Source of the DNA: Chloroflexota bacterium
GTDB lineage: Bacteria > Chloroflexota > Dehalococcoidia > Lucifugimonadales > Lucifugimonadaceae
Length of the DNA stretch: 64,000 nt
Direction: 5' to 3'
NCBI GenBank assembly: GCA_002718455.1
Contig: PBER01000010.1
Coordinates: forward strand, 26,016 to 90,015
The translations under genes and the position numbers were made by a program. The notes beneath the pieces are model-generated. The model was not told the origin of the DNA. It saw only the letters and a program-made list of their open reading frames with translations, and ran no database searches. Below, one piece after another: positions 37,820 to 47,080 of this stretch; within the stretch, counting starts at the first letter, position 1, and each line of letters opens with the position of its first letter.

Positions 37820-38266
37820 TCATAATCTTGAGTCCAACATTAATGTTACAGGACCATCATTTATTATTTTTACGTGCATTTTTGCTCCAAAAATACCCTC
37901 TTGTATTTCTAAATCTGACTTTTTTAATTCATTTATAAACTCTTCATATTTTGCTAATGCATAATCTGATTTTGCAGATTCTATGAAGCTTGGCCTACGA
38001 CCTTTTTTTGTCATGGCATATAAAGTAAATTGACTGACAACTAAAATTTCTTTTTTAGACTCAATTAAAGATTTTTCAAAGTTATCAGAAGTTTCATTGG
38101 CGAATATTCTCAAATTAGTTATTTTATTTGCAAGATATTCCACATCTTTAGAAGAATCATCATTTTTAATGCCAAGAAATATTAATAATCCAGTATCAAT
38201 CCTTGATACAAGTTTGTTATTGACCATTACCGAAGCTTTTAATACTCTTTGAATTAAAGCCCTCAA
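37820..38266 (-). CDS. dtd: D-aminoacyl-tRNA deacylase
   Basis: MRALIQRVLKASV, VVSQFTLYAMTKKGRRPSF, NDGPVTLMLDS; TTG start overlapping upstream stop. Confidence 0.93.
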   Translation of the reverse strand: MRALIQRVLKASVMVNNKLVSRIDTGLLIFLGIKNDDSSKDVEYLANKITNLRIFANETSDNFEKSLIESKKEILVVSQFTLYAMTKKGRRPSFIESAKSDYALAKYEEFINELKKSDLEIQEGIFGAKMHVKIINDGPVTLMLDSRL

Positions 38267-38586
38267 TTTTTATTACTTGATTTAGTTTCTCTTTTTGTAG
38301 ATTTGGTTTCAGATTTTTTAGATTTTTTTTCGTTTTTGCCTGATTCTTTAATAGATTTTTTCTTTTGTTCATCAGATTTTTCAGTATGGTCAGATTTTTT
38401 TGATTTAGGGACCTGTTTATAATCAGTAGAGTAAAATCCACTCCCTTTGTAAATCACATTAGGGGTATCTGTCCATATTCTTTCCAGATGAGGGTTTTCT
38501 TCTTTAAATTTATCTATTGCACTAAAAGATAAAAGATATTCTTCGATTTCACCTGTTTCATTATTTCTAAATTCATATGTAGGCAT
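38263..38586 (-). CDS. FmdB-like protein lacking the zinc-ribbon cysteines, with Lys/Ser-rich tail
   Basis: MPTYEFRNNETGEIEEYLLSFSAIDKFKEENPHLERI start typical of FmdB-like/phage zinc-ribbon-like relatives; no CxxC. Confidence 0.65.
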   Translation of the reverse strand: MPTYEFRNNETGEIEEYLLSFSAIDKFKEENPHLERIWTDTPNVIYKGSGFYSTDYKQVPKSKKSDHTEKSDEQKKKSIKESGKNEKKSKKSETKSTKRETKSSNKN

Positions 38587-38593
38587 AATTTAA

Positions 38594-40789
38594 TTATAAC
38601 TTAGTACTGAACCCTTTATTATAACTTTTTAGTAAATTATCTGTTTCAAATGTTATATTTTTGAATATTATATCTTTGGATGTAACGATGCCAATTTCCT
38701 CCCAATCAAAACCCGCTAATACTTTAGAGATTTTGCCTTTATTTTTTGATTGGAAAGAGAAGATCACTCTGGATTGATCTTCTCCAAACATAGCGGGTGC
38801 CCAATCCTCAGGTAGAAGCTTATTTATTTCAACACCTAAATTGTTAAAATTGCATGCTTTGATTAGTGCAACTATAATTCCTCCTAGTGATGTGTCATGA
38901 GCAGATTCTAAAAGATTATTATCAACTAGTGTTCTTATTTGTTTTTGTAAAACTATTTCATAATCTATATCAAAAGATAACTCTCCTTTTGAATTATTTG
39001 AGATAATATTTTGAAATTCACTTCCTGACAATCCTTTTGTTGATCCCCAAAACTTTTTACCTAGTAAACCAACCGAATCTCCTATTTTATCAAATCCTAA
39101 AGATGGTATTTTATTTTTATTATTCATTATTCCCATAACTCCTATAATAGGAGTAGGATATATTGAAGAATCATGTCCTTCATTAAACAAACTGGCATTT
39201 CCACTTATGATAGGGATATCAAATTTTTCACAAGCTGTACTGAAACCTTTAAATGTTTCGATTAGCTCATAAGCCCCTCTTGGTGTGGTAGGATCCCCAA
39301 AATTCAATCCATCTGTTATAGCTATTGGATTTCCTCCCATGACTGAAACATTCCTACAAGCTTCAGCAATACTTATTTCCGCTCCTGTTTTTGGATCAAC
39401 ATGACAATATCTTGAATTACCATCACAAGAGAAAAGGAGCATTTTTTCTGTACCTTTTATTCTTATTACTGCTGCATCTTGTCCGGGTTCTATCACAGTA
39501 TTTGTTTGTACATGATGATCGTATTTTTGAAATATACTTTTTTTTGAAACTATATTATTAGAATTTATAATTTTATTTAAATATTTATCAATTATTTGTT
39601 TTTCAAATGATATATATTTTTTTTCCAATGTGAACGAATGTTTTTTAGGTTTGAAATCTACTATTATCTTTTCTAAATCATATTCAGGTGCTTCTGTTAA
39701 AATATTTATGGGAGTTTTAGATAGTAAATTGTTTTTATTATATACACTGGCATCATTTCCTTCTATAAATTCACCTATTATTGCACATTTCAAATCCCAT
39801 TTATCAAAAACCTCAAAAATCTCTTTCTCTTCATTAGGAGTCACTGCTAATAACATTCGTTCTTGAGATTCAGATAACATTATTTCATATGGAGTCATCA
39901 TTTTTTCTCTTGTAGGTACCTTTGAGACATCAATACTTATCCCTAAATTTGAACGTTTAGCCATCTCTATAGCTGCACTTGTAATTCCTGCGGCACCGCA
40001 ATCTTGCATTCCCACTAAACCCTTTAAGGAAGATATCTCTAGACATGCTTCTATCAATAGTTTTTCCAGAAATGGATTTCCAACTTGAACAGCAGATCGC
40101 AATTCTGTTGTTTCTTCAAAATTTTGAGATGCCAACCCTGAAGCACCATGAATTCCATCTCTCCCCGTTTCTGCTCCTACTAATAATAATAAATCACCTG
40201 GTTTCTCAGCTTTTGCACTTAATATCTTGTCTGTATCAACAATTCCCACACACATTGCGTTTACTAGGGGATTACTTTCATAGCAGGAATCAAAGAAACA
40301 TTCTCCACCAATATTTGGAATTCCTAAGCAATTGCCATATCCAGATATACCTCTAACAACTCCTTTTGCTATTTCAAGATTTTTAACATTCTCTAGATTA
40401 CTAAACCTTAAGGAGTTAAGTAATGCTATAGGTCTAGCACCCATGGCAAAGATATCTCTAACAATACCACCTATTCCTGTAGCTGCACCTTCATATGGCT
40501 CAATCGCTGAAGGATGGTTATGTGATTCTATTTTCATTACAATCGCCTTCCCATCACCAATGTTTATTGCTCCAGCATTCTCTTCACCTGCATTAGTAAT
40601 GGTTAGTTTAGAAGTAGATTTAATATTACGTAATAACTTTTTGGTGTGTTTATATCCACAATGTTCACTCCATAAAGCTCCAAATAACCCGAGTTCTAAT
40701 TCATTCGGTTCACGTTCTAATTTATCTACTATAGAGTTATATTCAGGAACCGTCAGTGCTAATTCTTTTAAAGTTTCAAGATTATACAT
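38594..40789 (-). CDS. purL: Phosphoribosylformylglycinamidine synthase subunit PurL
   Basis: ELGLFGALWSEHCGYKHTKKLL, KIESHNHPSAIEPYEGAATGIGGIVRDIFAMGARPIA. Confidence 0.96.
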   Translation of the reverse strand: MYNLETLKELALTVPEYNSIVDKLEREPNELELGLFGALWSEHCGYKHTKKLLRNIKSTSKLTITNAGEENAGAINIGDGKAIVMKIESHNHPSAIEPYEGAATGIGGIVRDIFAMGARPIALLNSLRFSNLENVKNLEIAKGVVRGISGYGNCLGIPNIGGECFFDSCYESNPLVNAMCVGIVDTDKILSAKAEKPGDLLLLVGAETGRDGIHGASGLASQNFEETTELRSAVQVGNPFLEKLLIEACLEISSLKGLVGMQDCGAAGITSAAIEMAKRSNLGISIDVSKVPTREKMMTPYEIMLSESQERMLLAVTPNEEKEIFEVFDKWDLKCAIIGEFIEGNDASVYNKNNLLSKTPINILTEAPEYDLEKIIVDFKPKKHSFTLEKKYISFEKQIIDKYLNKIINSNNIVSKKSIFQKYDHHVQTNTVIEPGQDAAVIRIKGTEKMLLFSCDGNSRYCHVDPKTGAEISIAEACRNVSVMGGNPIAITDGLNFGDPTTPRGAYELIETFKGFSTACEKFDIPIISGNASLFNEGHDSSIYPTPIIGVMGIMNNKNKIPSLGFDKIGDSVGLLGKKFWGSTKGLSGSEFQNIISNNSKGELSFDIDYEIVLQKQIRTLVDNNLLESAHDTSLGGIIVALIKACNFNNLGVEINKLLPEDWAPAMFGEDQSRVIFSFQSKNKGKISKVLAGFDWEEIGIVTSKDIIFKNITFETDNLLKSYNKGFSTKL

Positions 40790-41477
40790 TTTGGCTTATG
40801 TTTTCAATTATTGAAGTGAAAATTCTTTTCCCATCTTCACCACCTAATATTTTTTCACTGGCCTTTTCTGGATGTGGCATCATTCCTAAGACATTACCTT
40901 TAGAATTTACTATTCCTGCAATATTATTCACAGAACCATTTGGATTATAAATTTCAGTTTCATCACCTGTTTCTGATGAATAACGGAAAATAATTCTTTC
41001 TTCTTCTTCTAGTTTGTCCAGGTTGTATTTATCTAATTGAAAATTTCCTTCTCCATGTGAAATAGGGATGTTTATTATTTCGTTTTGTTTATATTGATCA
41101 CTATAAATTGATTGATTGTTTACCTTCAAAAAACTTCTTTCACATATAAAATCTAAATTCTTGTTCTTGATCAAAATTCCTGGTAACAAATTAGATTCAC
41201 ATAATATTTGGAATCCATTACAAATACCTAAAACTGCCCCCCCTTGTTTTGAGAATTCTATGACTTTTTCCATAATGGGAGAAAAACTTGCTATTGCTCC
41301 AGTCCTTAAATAATCTCCATATGAAAAACCTCCGGGTAATATGATGAAATCACAATTATTCAAACTTTGATCTTTATGCCAAATATACTCAGACTCAATC
41401 TTTATGACTTCGCTAAGTGCATAGAAAGTATCTCTATCACTCCAAGTTCCGGGGAAAACTACAATACCTATTTTCAA
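40782..41477 (-). CDS. purQ: Phosphoribosylformylglycinamidine synthase subunit PurQ
   Basis: LPGGFSYGDYLRTGAIA, VLGICNGFQIL, MMPHPEKASE. Confidence 0.96.
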   Translation of the reverse strand: MKIGIVVFPGTWSDRDTFYALSEVIKIESEYIWHKDQSLNNCDFIILPGGFSYGDYLRTGAIASFSPIMEKVIEFSKQGGAVLGICNGFQILCESNLLPGILIKNKNLDFICERSFLKVNNQSIYSDQYKQNEIINIPISHGEGNFQLDKYNLDKLEEEERIIFRYSSETGDETEIYNPNGSVNNIAGIVNSKGNVLGMMPHPEKASEKILGGEDGKRIFTSIIENISQNV

Positions 41478-41563
41478 TTTTGATAAACTTTTCAGCTAAA
41501 TAAATATAATCTAAAGGAAATGATAATGATTATTTTGGATTAACTAAAGAAGGAAATATAATA

Positions 41564-41761
41564 TTATTGTTGATTTTTTTGAGTTGTTCTAAAGCTTTTT
41601 CTTTTTTTGTTAGAGATTTTTTTCTTTCTTATAGAGGTAGGGGACTCAAAATTTTGTCTTCGTCTTGCTTCAGAAACAATAGATTCTTGTTGAACTTTTT
41701 TTGAAAATCTTCTCAGCAGTGCTTCAAAGCTTTCATCATCTTTTATATTTACTCTAACCAT
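41564..41761 (-). CDS. rpsU: 30S ribosomal protein S21
   Basis: MVRVNIKDDESFEALLRRFSKKVQQESIVSEARRRQNFESPTSIRKKK. Confidence 0.9.
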   Translation of the reverse strand: MVRVNIKDDESFEALLRRFSKKVQQESIVSEARRRQNFESPTSIRKKKISNKKRKSFRTTQKNQQ

Positions 41762-41809
41762 ATAGTTTTTCTTCTTTATAATTTTATTTTATATAAAAAA
41801 AATAAAAAT

Positions 41810-43276
41810 TTACATTCTTTCTATAATTTTTATTGCTTTATCTATTCTTTCTATAGATTTTTCTTTACCTAATGCTTCCATTGTGTGAAAAAGAGGAGGG
41901 GATTCTTTTCGACCAGTCAATGCTATTCTTATGGGGAAAAACAGTTGTCCAGCCTTTAAACCTAAGTTGTCAGCCAGTGCTCTGAACTTTCCTTCTAAAA
42001 TTTCAGGTTCTAAATTTTCTATTCCTTGTAATAATTCTGTTGATTTTTGCAAACCTATAATAATATTTTCTTTTGAGGTATTTTTGGGGAGCAATTGATC
42101 TGAATTGATTTCTAAATTGTCATAAAAAAAATAATTTAATAAATAAGAAGCATCTTTTATATTTTTTAACCTTTCTCTTATTAGAGGTGTAAGTTTTTCA
42201 ATTTGTGTTTTATCATTAATTCCCAGACCTTGATTTTCAATAGGTTTTGAAACTTGTTTAAATATAATTTCATTTAATTTTGTCGAATCCATGTTTCTAA
42301 TATATGAAGCATTCATCCATTCTAATTTTTCAGGATCGAAAACTGCCGCATGATCTAAAATCCTCTCTACGCTAAATTTTTTTATTATTTCTTTGATTGA
42401 CATAATTTCTGTGTTGTCACCTGGAGACCATCCAAGTAGGGCGAGAAAATTTAATAAAGCTTCGGGTAGATATCCTTTATCTTTATAACTCAACGCCGAT
42501 TCAGCTCCATGTCTTTTTGATAGTTTCGATTTATCCTTTCCCAAAATTAGAGGAACGTGTACATATTTTGGTAATTCATAACCTAATGCTTTATGTAAAA
42601 GAACGTGCCTAGGGGTACTAGAAATCCATTCTTCTCCTCGAATAACATGGGAAATTTTCATTTTATGATCATCAATGACGTGTGCAAAATGATAAGTTGG
42701 CATTTCATCAGATTTTAATATAATAAAATCGTCTATTTCTTTATGATCAAAGTTTACCTTTCCTCTTATTTCATCAAAGAATTCTATTTGTTCCTTAGGA
42801 ACTCTAAATCTGATGACAACTTGTTTTCCTACTTGTTTTCTAGCAAGTGCTTCTTTTTCTGTAATTTCTCCACGCCCATCGTATCTAGGAGGTATTTTGT
42901 TTCTTACTTGTTCTTCTCTTAAACTTTGTAATTCTTCTGGTGTTGCTCCATCATAATATGCAGAATTATTATTAATTAATTTTTGCACTTCTGTTTTATA
43001 AATATTTTTTCTTTCAGATTGTCGGTATGGCTCAAATGGTCCTCCTATATCGGGCCCTTCATCCCATTGCAATCCTAACCATTTTAAACTTTCAATTATT
43101 GTTATTTCAGATTCTTTGTCATAACGGGCTCGGTCGGTATCTTCGATTCTTAATATGAATTTCCCATTATTTGCTTTAGCAAACAACCAATCAAAAATAG
43201 CTGTTCTTAAACCACCAATGTGCATATCTCCAGTAGGGCTGGGGGCGAACCTCACTCTAACCATATTATTTGTCAA
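41810..43276 (-). CDS. gltX: Glutamyl-tRNA synthetase
   Basis: VRFAPSPTGDMHIGGLRTAIFDWLFA; KDKSKLSKRHGA. Confidence 0.96.
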   Translation of the reverse strand: MTNNMVRVRFAPSPTGDMHIGGLRTAIFDWLFAKANNGKFILRIEDTDRARYDKESEITIIESLKWLGLQWDEGPDIGGPFEPYRQSERKNIYKTEVQKLINNNSAYYDGATPEELQSLREEQVRNKIPPRYDGRGEITEKEALARKQVGKQVVIRFRVPKEQIEFFDEIRGKVNFDHKEIDDFIILKSDEMPTYHFAHVIDDHKMKISHVIRGEEWISSTPRHVLLHKALGYELPKYVHVPLILGKDKSKLSKRHGAESALSYKDKGYLPEALLNFLALLGWSPGDNTEIMSIKEIIKKFSVERILDHAAVFDPEKLEWMNASYIRNMDSTKLNEIIFKQVSKPIENQGLGINDKTQIEKLTPLIRERLKNIKDASYLLNYFFYDNLEINSDQLLPKNTSKENIIIGLQKSTELLQGIENLEPEILEGKFRALADNLGLKAGQLFFPIRIALTGRKESPPLFHTMEALGKEKSIERIDKAIKIIERM

Positions 43277-43280
43277 ATTT

Positions 43281-44174
43281 TTACCTTTCTATAGAATTTG
43301 AAAACTTTTCTAAATCTTCTGGGATTGTGGATTCAAAAAATAACACATTTTTATTTATAGGATGTTTAAAACTTAATTTAGAAGAATGTAAAAATGGTCG
43401 TTTTAAATCTAGTTCATTAATTGAAGATCCATACATTTTATCTCCAACTAATGGATGTCCCAATTCTGACAAATGAACTCTTATTTGATGCATCCTTCCC
43501 GAAAATAATTTTATTTCTAAAAGAGTAAATTTAGAATAATACTTTTTACAAGAATACAGAGTTTTGGATTCTCTTCCCCCTGATATAATCTTCCTTTTTA
43601 AAGGATTATTAGGGTCTCTTAAAATTGGAGCATCAATAATGGCCTTTGGTTTAATTGGTTTGCCATGCACTAGAGCAGTATATATTCTTTCTATTTCTCT
43701 TTTAAGAATCATTTTCTTTAACAAACTGTATGCTCTTTGACTCTTAGCAACTATCATAATTCCAGATGTTCCTTTATCCAATCTGTGCACGATTCCAGGC
43801 CTATCTTGATCTCCAACAGAAATAATTTCTGGGAATTTTTTTATTAATATCCCGTTTAAAGTATTTTCATGATTTCCATTTACTCCATGTGTTGAAATAT
43901 TGGCTGGCTTTTCTATGACGATTATATCTTCATCATTATGATAAAAACGTATATCATGAGATAAATTATTTTTTGAAGTACTACTAGTATCCAATTTTAA
44001 AATTACAAGATCTCCTGGGCTTAAAATTTGAGATTTTTTTGTAACTATAATGTCATTGACATTGCACATTTTATTTTTTATTAAATTACTTATTTTTTCA
44101 CGAGATAAATCAGAATTTTCAGCAATTATTTTATCGAGCCGTTCTGTTTTTTTGTTTTTTAAAGAAATTTCCAT
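43281..44174 (-). CDS. rluD: RluA-family pseudouridine synthase
   Basis: S4-like N-terminus, PGIVHRLDKGTSGIMIVAKS, GRMHQIRVHLSELGHPLVGDKMYG. Confidence 0.92.
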   Translation of the reverse strand: MEISLKNKKTERLDKIIAENSDLSREKISNLIKNKMCNVNDIIVTKKSQILSPGDLVILKLDTSSTSKNNLSHDIRFYHNDEDIIVIEKPANISTHGVNGNHENTLNGILIKKFPEIISVGDQDRPGIVHRLDKGTSGIMIVAKSQRAYSLLKKMILKREIERIYTALVHGKPIKPKAIIDAPILRDPNNPLKRKIISGGRESKTLYSCKKYYSKFTLLEIKLFSGRMHQIRVHLSELGHPLVGDKMYGSSINELDLKRPFLHSSKLSFKHPINKNVLFFESTIPEDLEKFSNSIER

Positions 44175-44668
44175 TATTTTAATTTCTGAATGAATATTGC
44201 ATCGAAAATATAAATCCCTATTGCAATTGTTATTGAGGAGTCTGCAATATTAAAAACAGGCCACCATCCTACATCTATAAAATCATTAACATAACCAAAT
44301 CTTATTCTATCTAAAATATTACCAAGAGCTCCACCTACAACTAGGCCTGAAAATATTCTGATCAATATCCTGGGCTTATCAATAGTAAACAAATATATTA
44401 TTAATATAGATGCGATAATTAGCGATAGGATTAATAAGATAATCCCGAAATTTTCAAATAAACTAAAAGCCATTCCAGTATTTCTAGCATAAGTTATCCT
44501 AATTATTCCTTCTGCAGGAATGGATTCTCCTAGTGACATATTTTTATAAACTGAATATTTTGTTATTTGGTCTGATATAAATACAAACAAAAAGACAGGA
44601 AAAATATATTTGTCCTTAAATACCCAAGAGTGAACTATTTTACGAAAAAACATCATTAATAAATTCAT
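44174..44668 (-). CDS. lspA: Lipoprotein signal peptidase
   Basis: DQITKYSVY, YARNTGMAFSLF, GGALGNILDRIRFGYVNDFIDV, FNIADSSI. Confidence 0.95.
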   Translation of the reverse strand: MNLLMMFFRKIVHSWVFKDKYIFPVFLFVFISDQITKYSVYKNMSLGESIPAEGIIRITYARNTGMAFSLFENFGIILLILSLIIASILIIYLFTIDKPRILIRIFSGLVVGGALGNILDRIRFGYVNDFIDVGWWPVFNIADSSITIAIGIYIFDAIFIQKLK

Positions 44669-44723
44669 ATTTATTTATTTTAATTATAATCTTAATTATA
44701 TTCTTATAGATATGATGTAAAAA

Positions 44724-45764
44724 ATGGGGGAAACTTTGTTAATTGATCTAAGATCTGATACTGTAACTAAACCTTCGCCAGATATGAGAAAAGCCATGGC
44801 TGAAGCAGAAGTTGGAGATGATGTTTATGGAGATGATCCTACTGTAAATGCGCTAGAAGAAAAAGCAGCTGAGTTGTTTGGTAAAGAATCAGCCCTTTTT
44901 GTTACATCAGGAACTCAAGGCAATTTAGTTTCTGTTTTATCACAAACAGGTAGAGGTGATGAGATTATACTTGGGAACCAATCACATATTTATAGTTCTG
45001 AGGCAGGTGGTGTATCTGTATTAGGAGGAGTGGTAATGTATCCTCTTGAAACTAATCAAAATGGAACTATTGATATTCAAAAAATAAAAGATGCTGTCAA
45101 AGGAGATGATTATCATAAACCTCGTACAAAACTATTTTCTTTTGAGAATTCTCATAATTGGTCAAGTGGTAGACCTATAAACAAATTAGATTCTGACAAA
45201 ATGGCTAAAGCAGCTAAAGAAGTAGGTTTAAGAGTTCATGTTGATGGAGCAAGAATCTTTAATTCAGCAGTATCTTTGGGGATCCCCGTAAAAGAGTTAA
45301 CAGAAAATGTAGATTCAGTTACTTTTTGCTTATCTAAGGGTTTAGGATGTCCTATAGGTAGTGTAATTGTCGGCGAAAAGGATCAAATTATTGAAGCTAG
45401 AAGAGTAAGAAAAATTCTCGGATCCGCCATGAGACAAGTAGGAGTTATAGCTTCGTGTGGAATTGTAGCATTAGATACAATGATTGAACGATTAGAGGAT
45501 GATCATGAAAACGCTAAAAAATTAGCCATTGGTTTATCTGAGATGGATATTATTGAAATAGATGCTGATAATATTTATACAAATCTTGTGAGATTCAAAA
45601 TCACTAATCAAAAAGGATTTGAATTTGCAGAAAAACTTAAAGAATATGGAGTGCATATTAATGGTGGTGAATCTGATTTAAGAATGGTTACCCATTATGG
45701 GATTGAATCAAGTGATATCGATAAAACTATTGAAGCAGTTTCAAAAGCTGTAAATGTAATTTAA
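44724..45764 (+). CDS. ltaE: Low-specificity threonine aldolase family
   Basis: DLRSDTVTKPSPDMRKAMAEAEVGDDVYGDDPTVNALE, VHVDGARIFNSAV, CLSKGLGCPIGSVIVG. Confidence 0.94.
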   Translation: MGETLLIDLRSDTVTKPSPDMRKAMAEAEVGDDVYGDDPTVNALEEKAAELFGKESALFVTSGTQGNLVSVLSQTGRGDEIILGNQSHIYSSEAGGVSVLGGVVMYPLETNQNGTIDIQKIKDAVKGDDYHKPRTKLFSFENSHNWSSGRPINKLDSDKMAKAAKEVGLRVHVDGARIFNSAVSLGIPVKELTENVDSVTFCLSKGLGCPIGSVIVGEKDQIIEARRVRKILGSAMRQVGVIASCGIVALDTMIERLEDDHENAKKLAIGLSEMDIIEIDADNIYTNLVRFKITNQKGFEFAEKLKEYGVHINGGESDLRMVTHYGIESSDIDKTIEAVSKAVNVI

Positions 45765-47080
45765 GTGTCTTTCCAAAGCTGTTCAAATTTTTCTTTTAAT
45801 CTTTTCTCTGTTCCTAGATCTTTAGGGGCATAAAATCTTTTGTTTGAAAGGTTTTTAGGGAAGTTGTTTTGTCTGATGAACCCTTCTTTAGAATTATGGT
45901 CGTATTCGTATCCCTTACCTGCTCCAAATTCTTTATCTAAATCTGTGACAGCATTTATAAGATGCAAAGGGACTTCAGTTATAGGATTATTAGTAACTTC
46001 TGAAAGTGCGGAATTTATTGCTTTATATGAAGAATTGCTTTTATCGCAAAGGGCTAGGTAAATAGTAGCATTTGCTAAAGGGATTCTTGCTTCGGGCATA
46101 CCAATCTTACTCACTGCATCAAAAGCTGCATTTGCTATTATCATCGCATTTGGATTTGCTAACCCAACATCTTCAGATGCACTTATAATTAATCGTCTTG
46201 CAATAAATACTGGATCTTCTCCGTTCTTTAGCATTCTAGCAAGATAATATATTGCAGCATTAGGATCTGAACCACGAATTGATTTTATAAACGCAGAAAT
46301 ATTATTGTAATGATTGGAGCTGTTTTTATCGTAAATATTTTGATTTTCTAATAATATTTTTACTGTGGGCGCTTCAATCTTTTTTTCATTCTTTTTTGAA
46401 ATTGTTGACATGATAGATAGTTCCAAAGTATCTAAAGCTTTCCTAGCATCACCATTTGATCCGTTTATAATCAAATCAAGAACATCGTCGTTCAATATTA
46501 TTTTTTCAATAGAAATACTAATTTCTTTATCACTCAGTGCTTTATTTATTAGAGATTTTATAGAATCACTACTATGTGGAGTGAATCTGAAAATTTTGAC
46601 TCTTGAAATGAGAGGGTTTATTATTGAAAAACCTGGGTTTTCTGTTGTAGCTCCGATTAATACAATTACCCCATTTTCTACTAACGGTAACAGAGTATCT
46701 TGTTGACTTTTAGAAAAACGATGAATTTCATCTAAAAATAGGATTGTTTTGTTATTATTTGCTCTTGTTCTATTATTTATAACTTCATCAGATATTTTTC
46801 TAATGTCTGATAGCCCAGCAGAAACAGCAGACATCGACCTGAAATTCATTCCAACCTCTTCAGCTATTAGCTGAGCTAAAGTAGTTTTACCGGTTCCTGG
46901 TGGTCCCCAGAAAATCATTGATGGAATAGTTTTATTTTTTATAAGATTAATTAGGATTTCACCTTGTTTCATTAAATGTTCTTGCCCCAAAAAATCTTTC
47001 ATCTTTTTTGGCCTCATTCGTGTAGACAATGGTGATTGAGATAATAATTCTTTTCTTATATTGTGTTCAAATAAATTCAT
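45761..47080 (-). CDS. rarA: Replication-associated recombination protein A (RarA/MgsA AAA+)
   Basis: LSTRMRPKKMKDFLGQEHLM, WGPPGTGKTTLAQLIA, LFLDEIHRFSKSQQDTLLP, IGATTENPGFSI. Confidence 0.95.
   Translation of the reverse strand: MNLFEHNIRKELLSQSPLSTRMRPKKMKDFLGQEHLMKQGEILINLIKNKTIPSMIFWGPPGTGKTTLAQLIAEEVGMNFRSMSAVSAGLSDIRKISDEVINNRTRANNNKTILFLDEIHRFSKSQQDTLLPLVENGVIVLIGATTENPGFSIINPLISRVKIFRFTPHSSDSIKSLINKALSDKEISISIEKIILNDDVLDLIINGSNGDARKALDTLELSIMSTISKKNEKKIEAPTVKILLENQNIYDKNSSNHYNNISAFIKSIRGSDPNAAIYYLARMLKNGEDPVFIARRLIISASEDVGLANPNAMIIANAAFDAVSKIGMPEARIPLANATIYLALCDKSNSSYKAINSALSEVTNNPITEVPLHLINAVTDLDKEFGAGKGYEYDHNSKEGFIRQNNFPKNLSNKRFYAPKDLGTEKRLKEKFEQLWKDT

Noticed and set aside
38217-38441. 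74-aa Lys/Asn-rich ORF
   Set aside because: Alternative frame of the low-complexity Lys/Ser tail of the FmdB-like gene.
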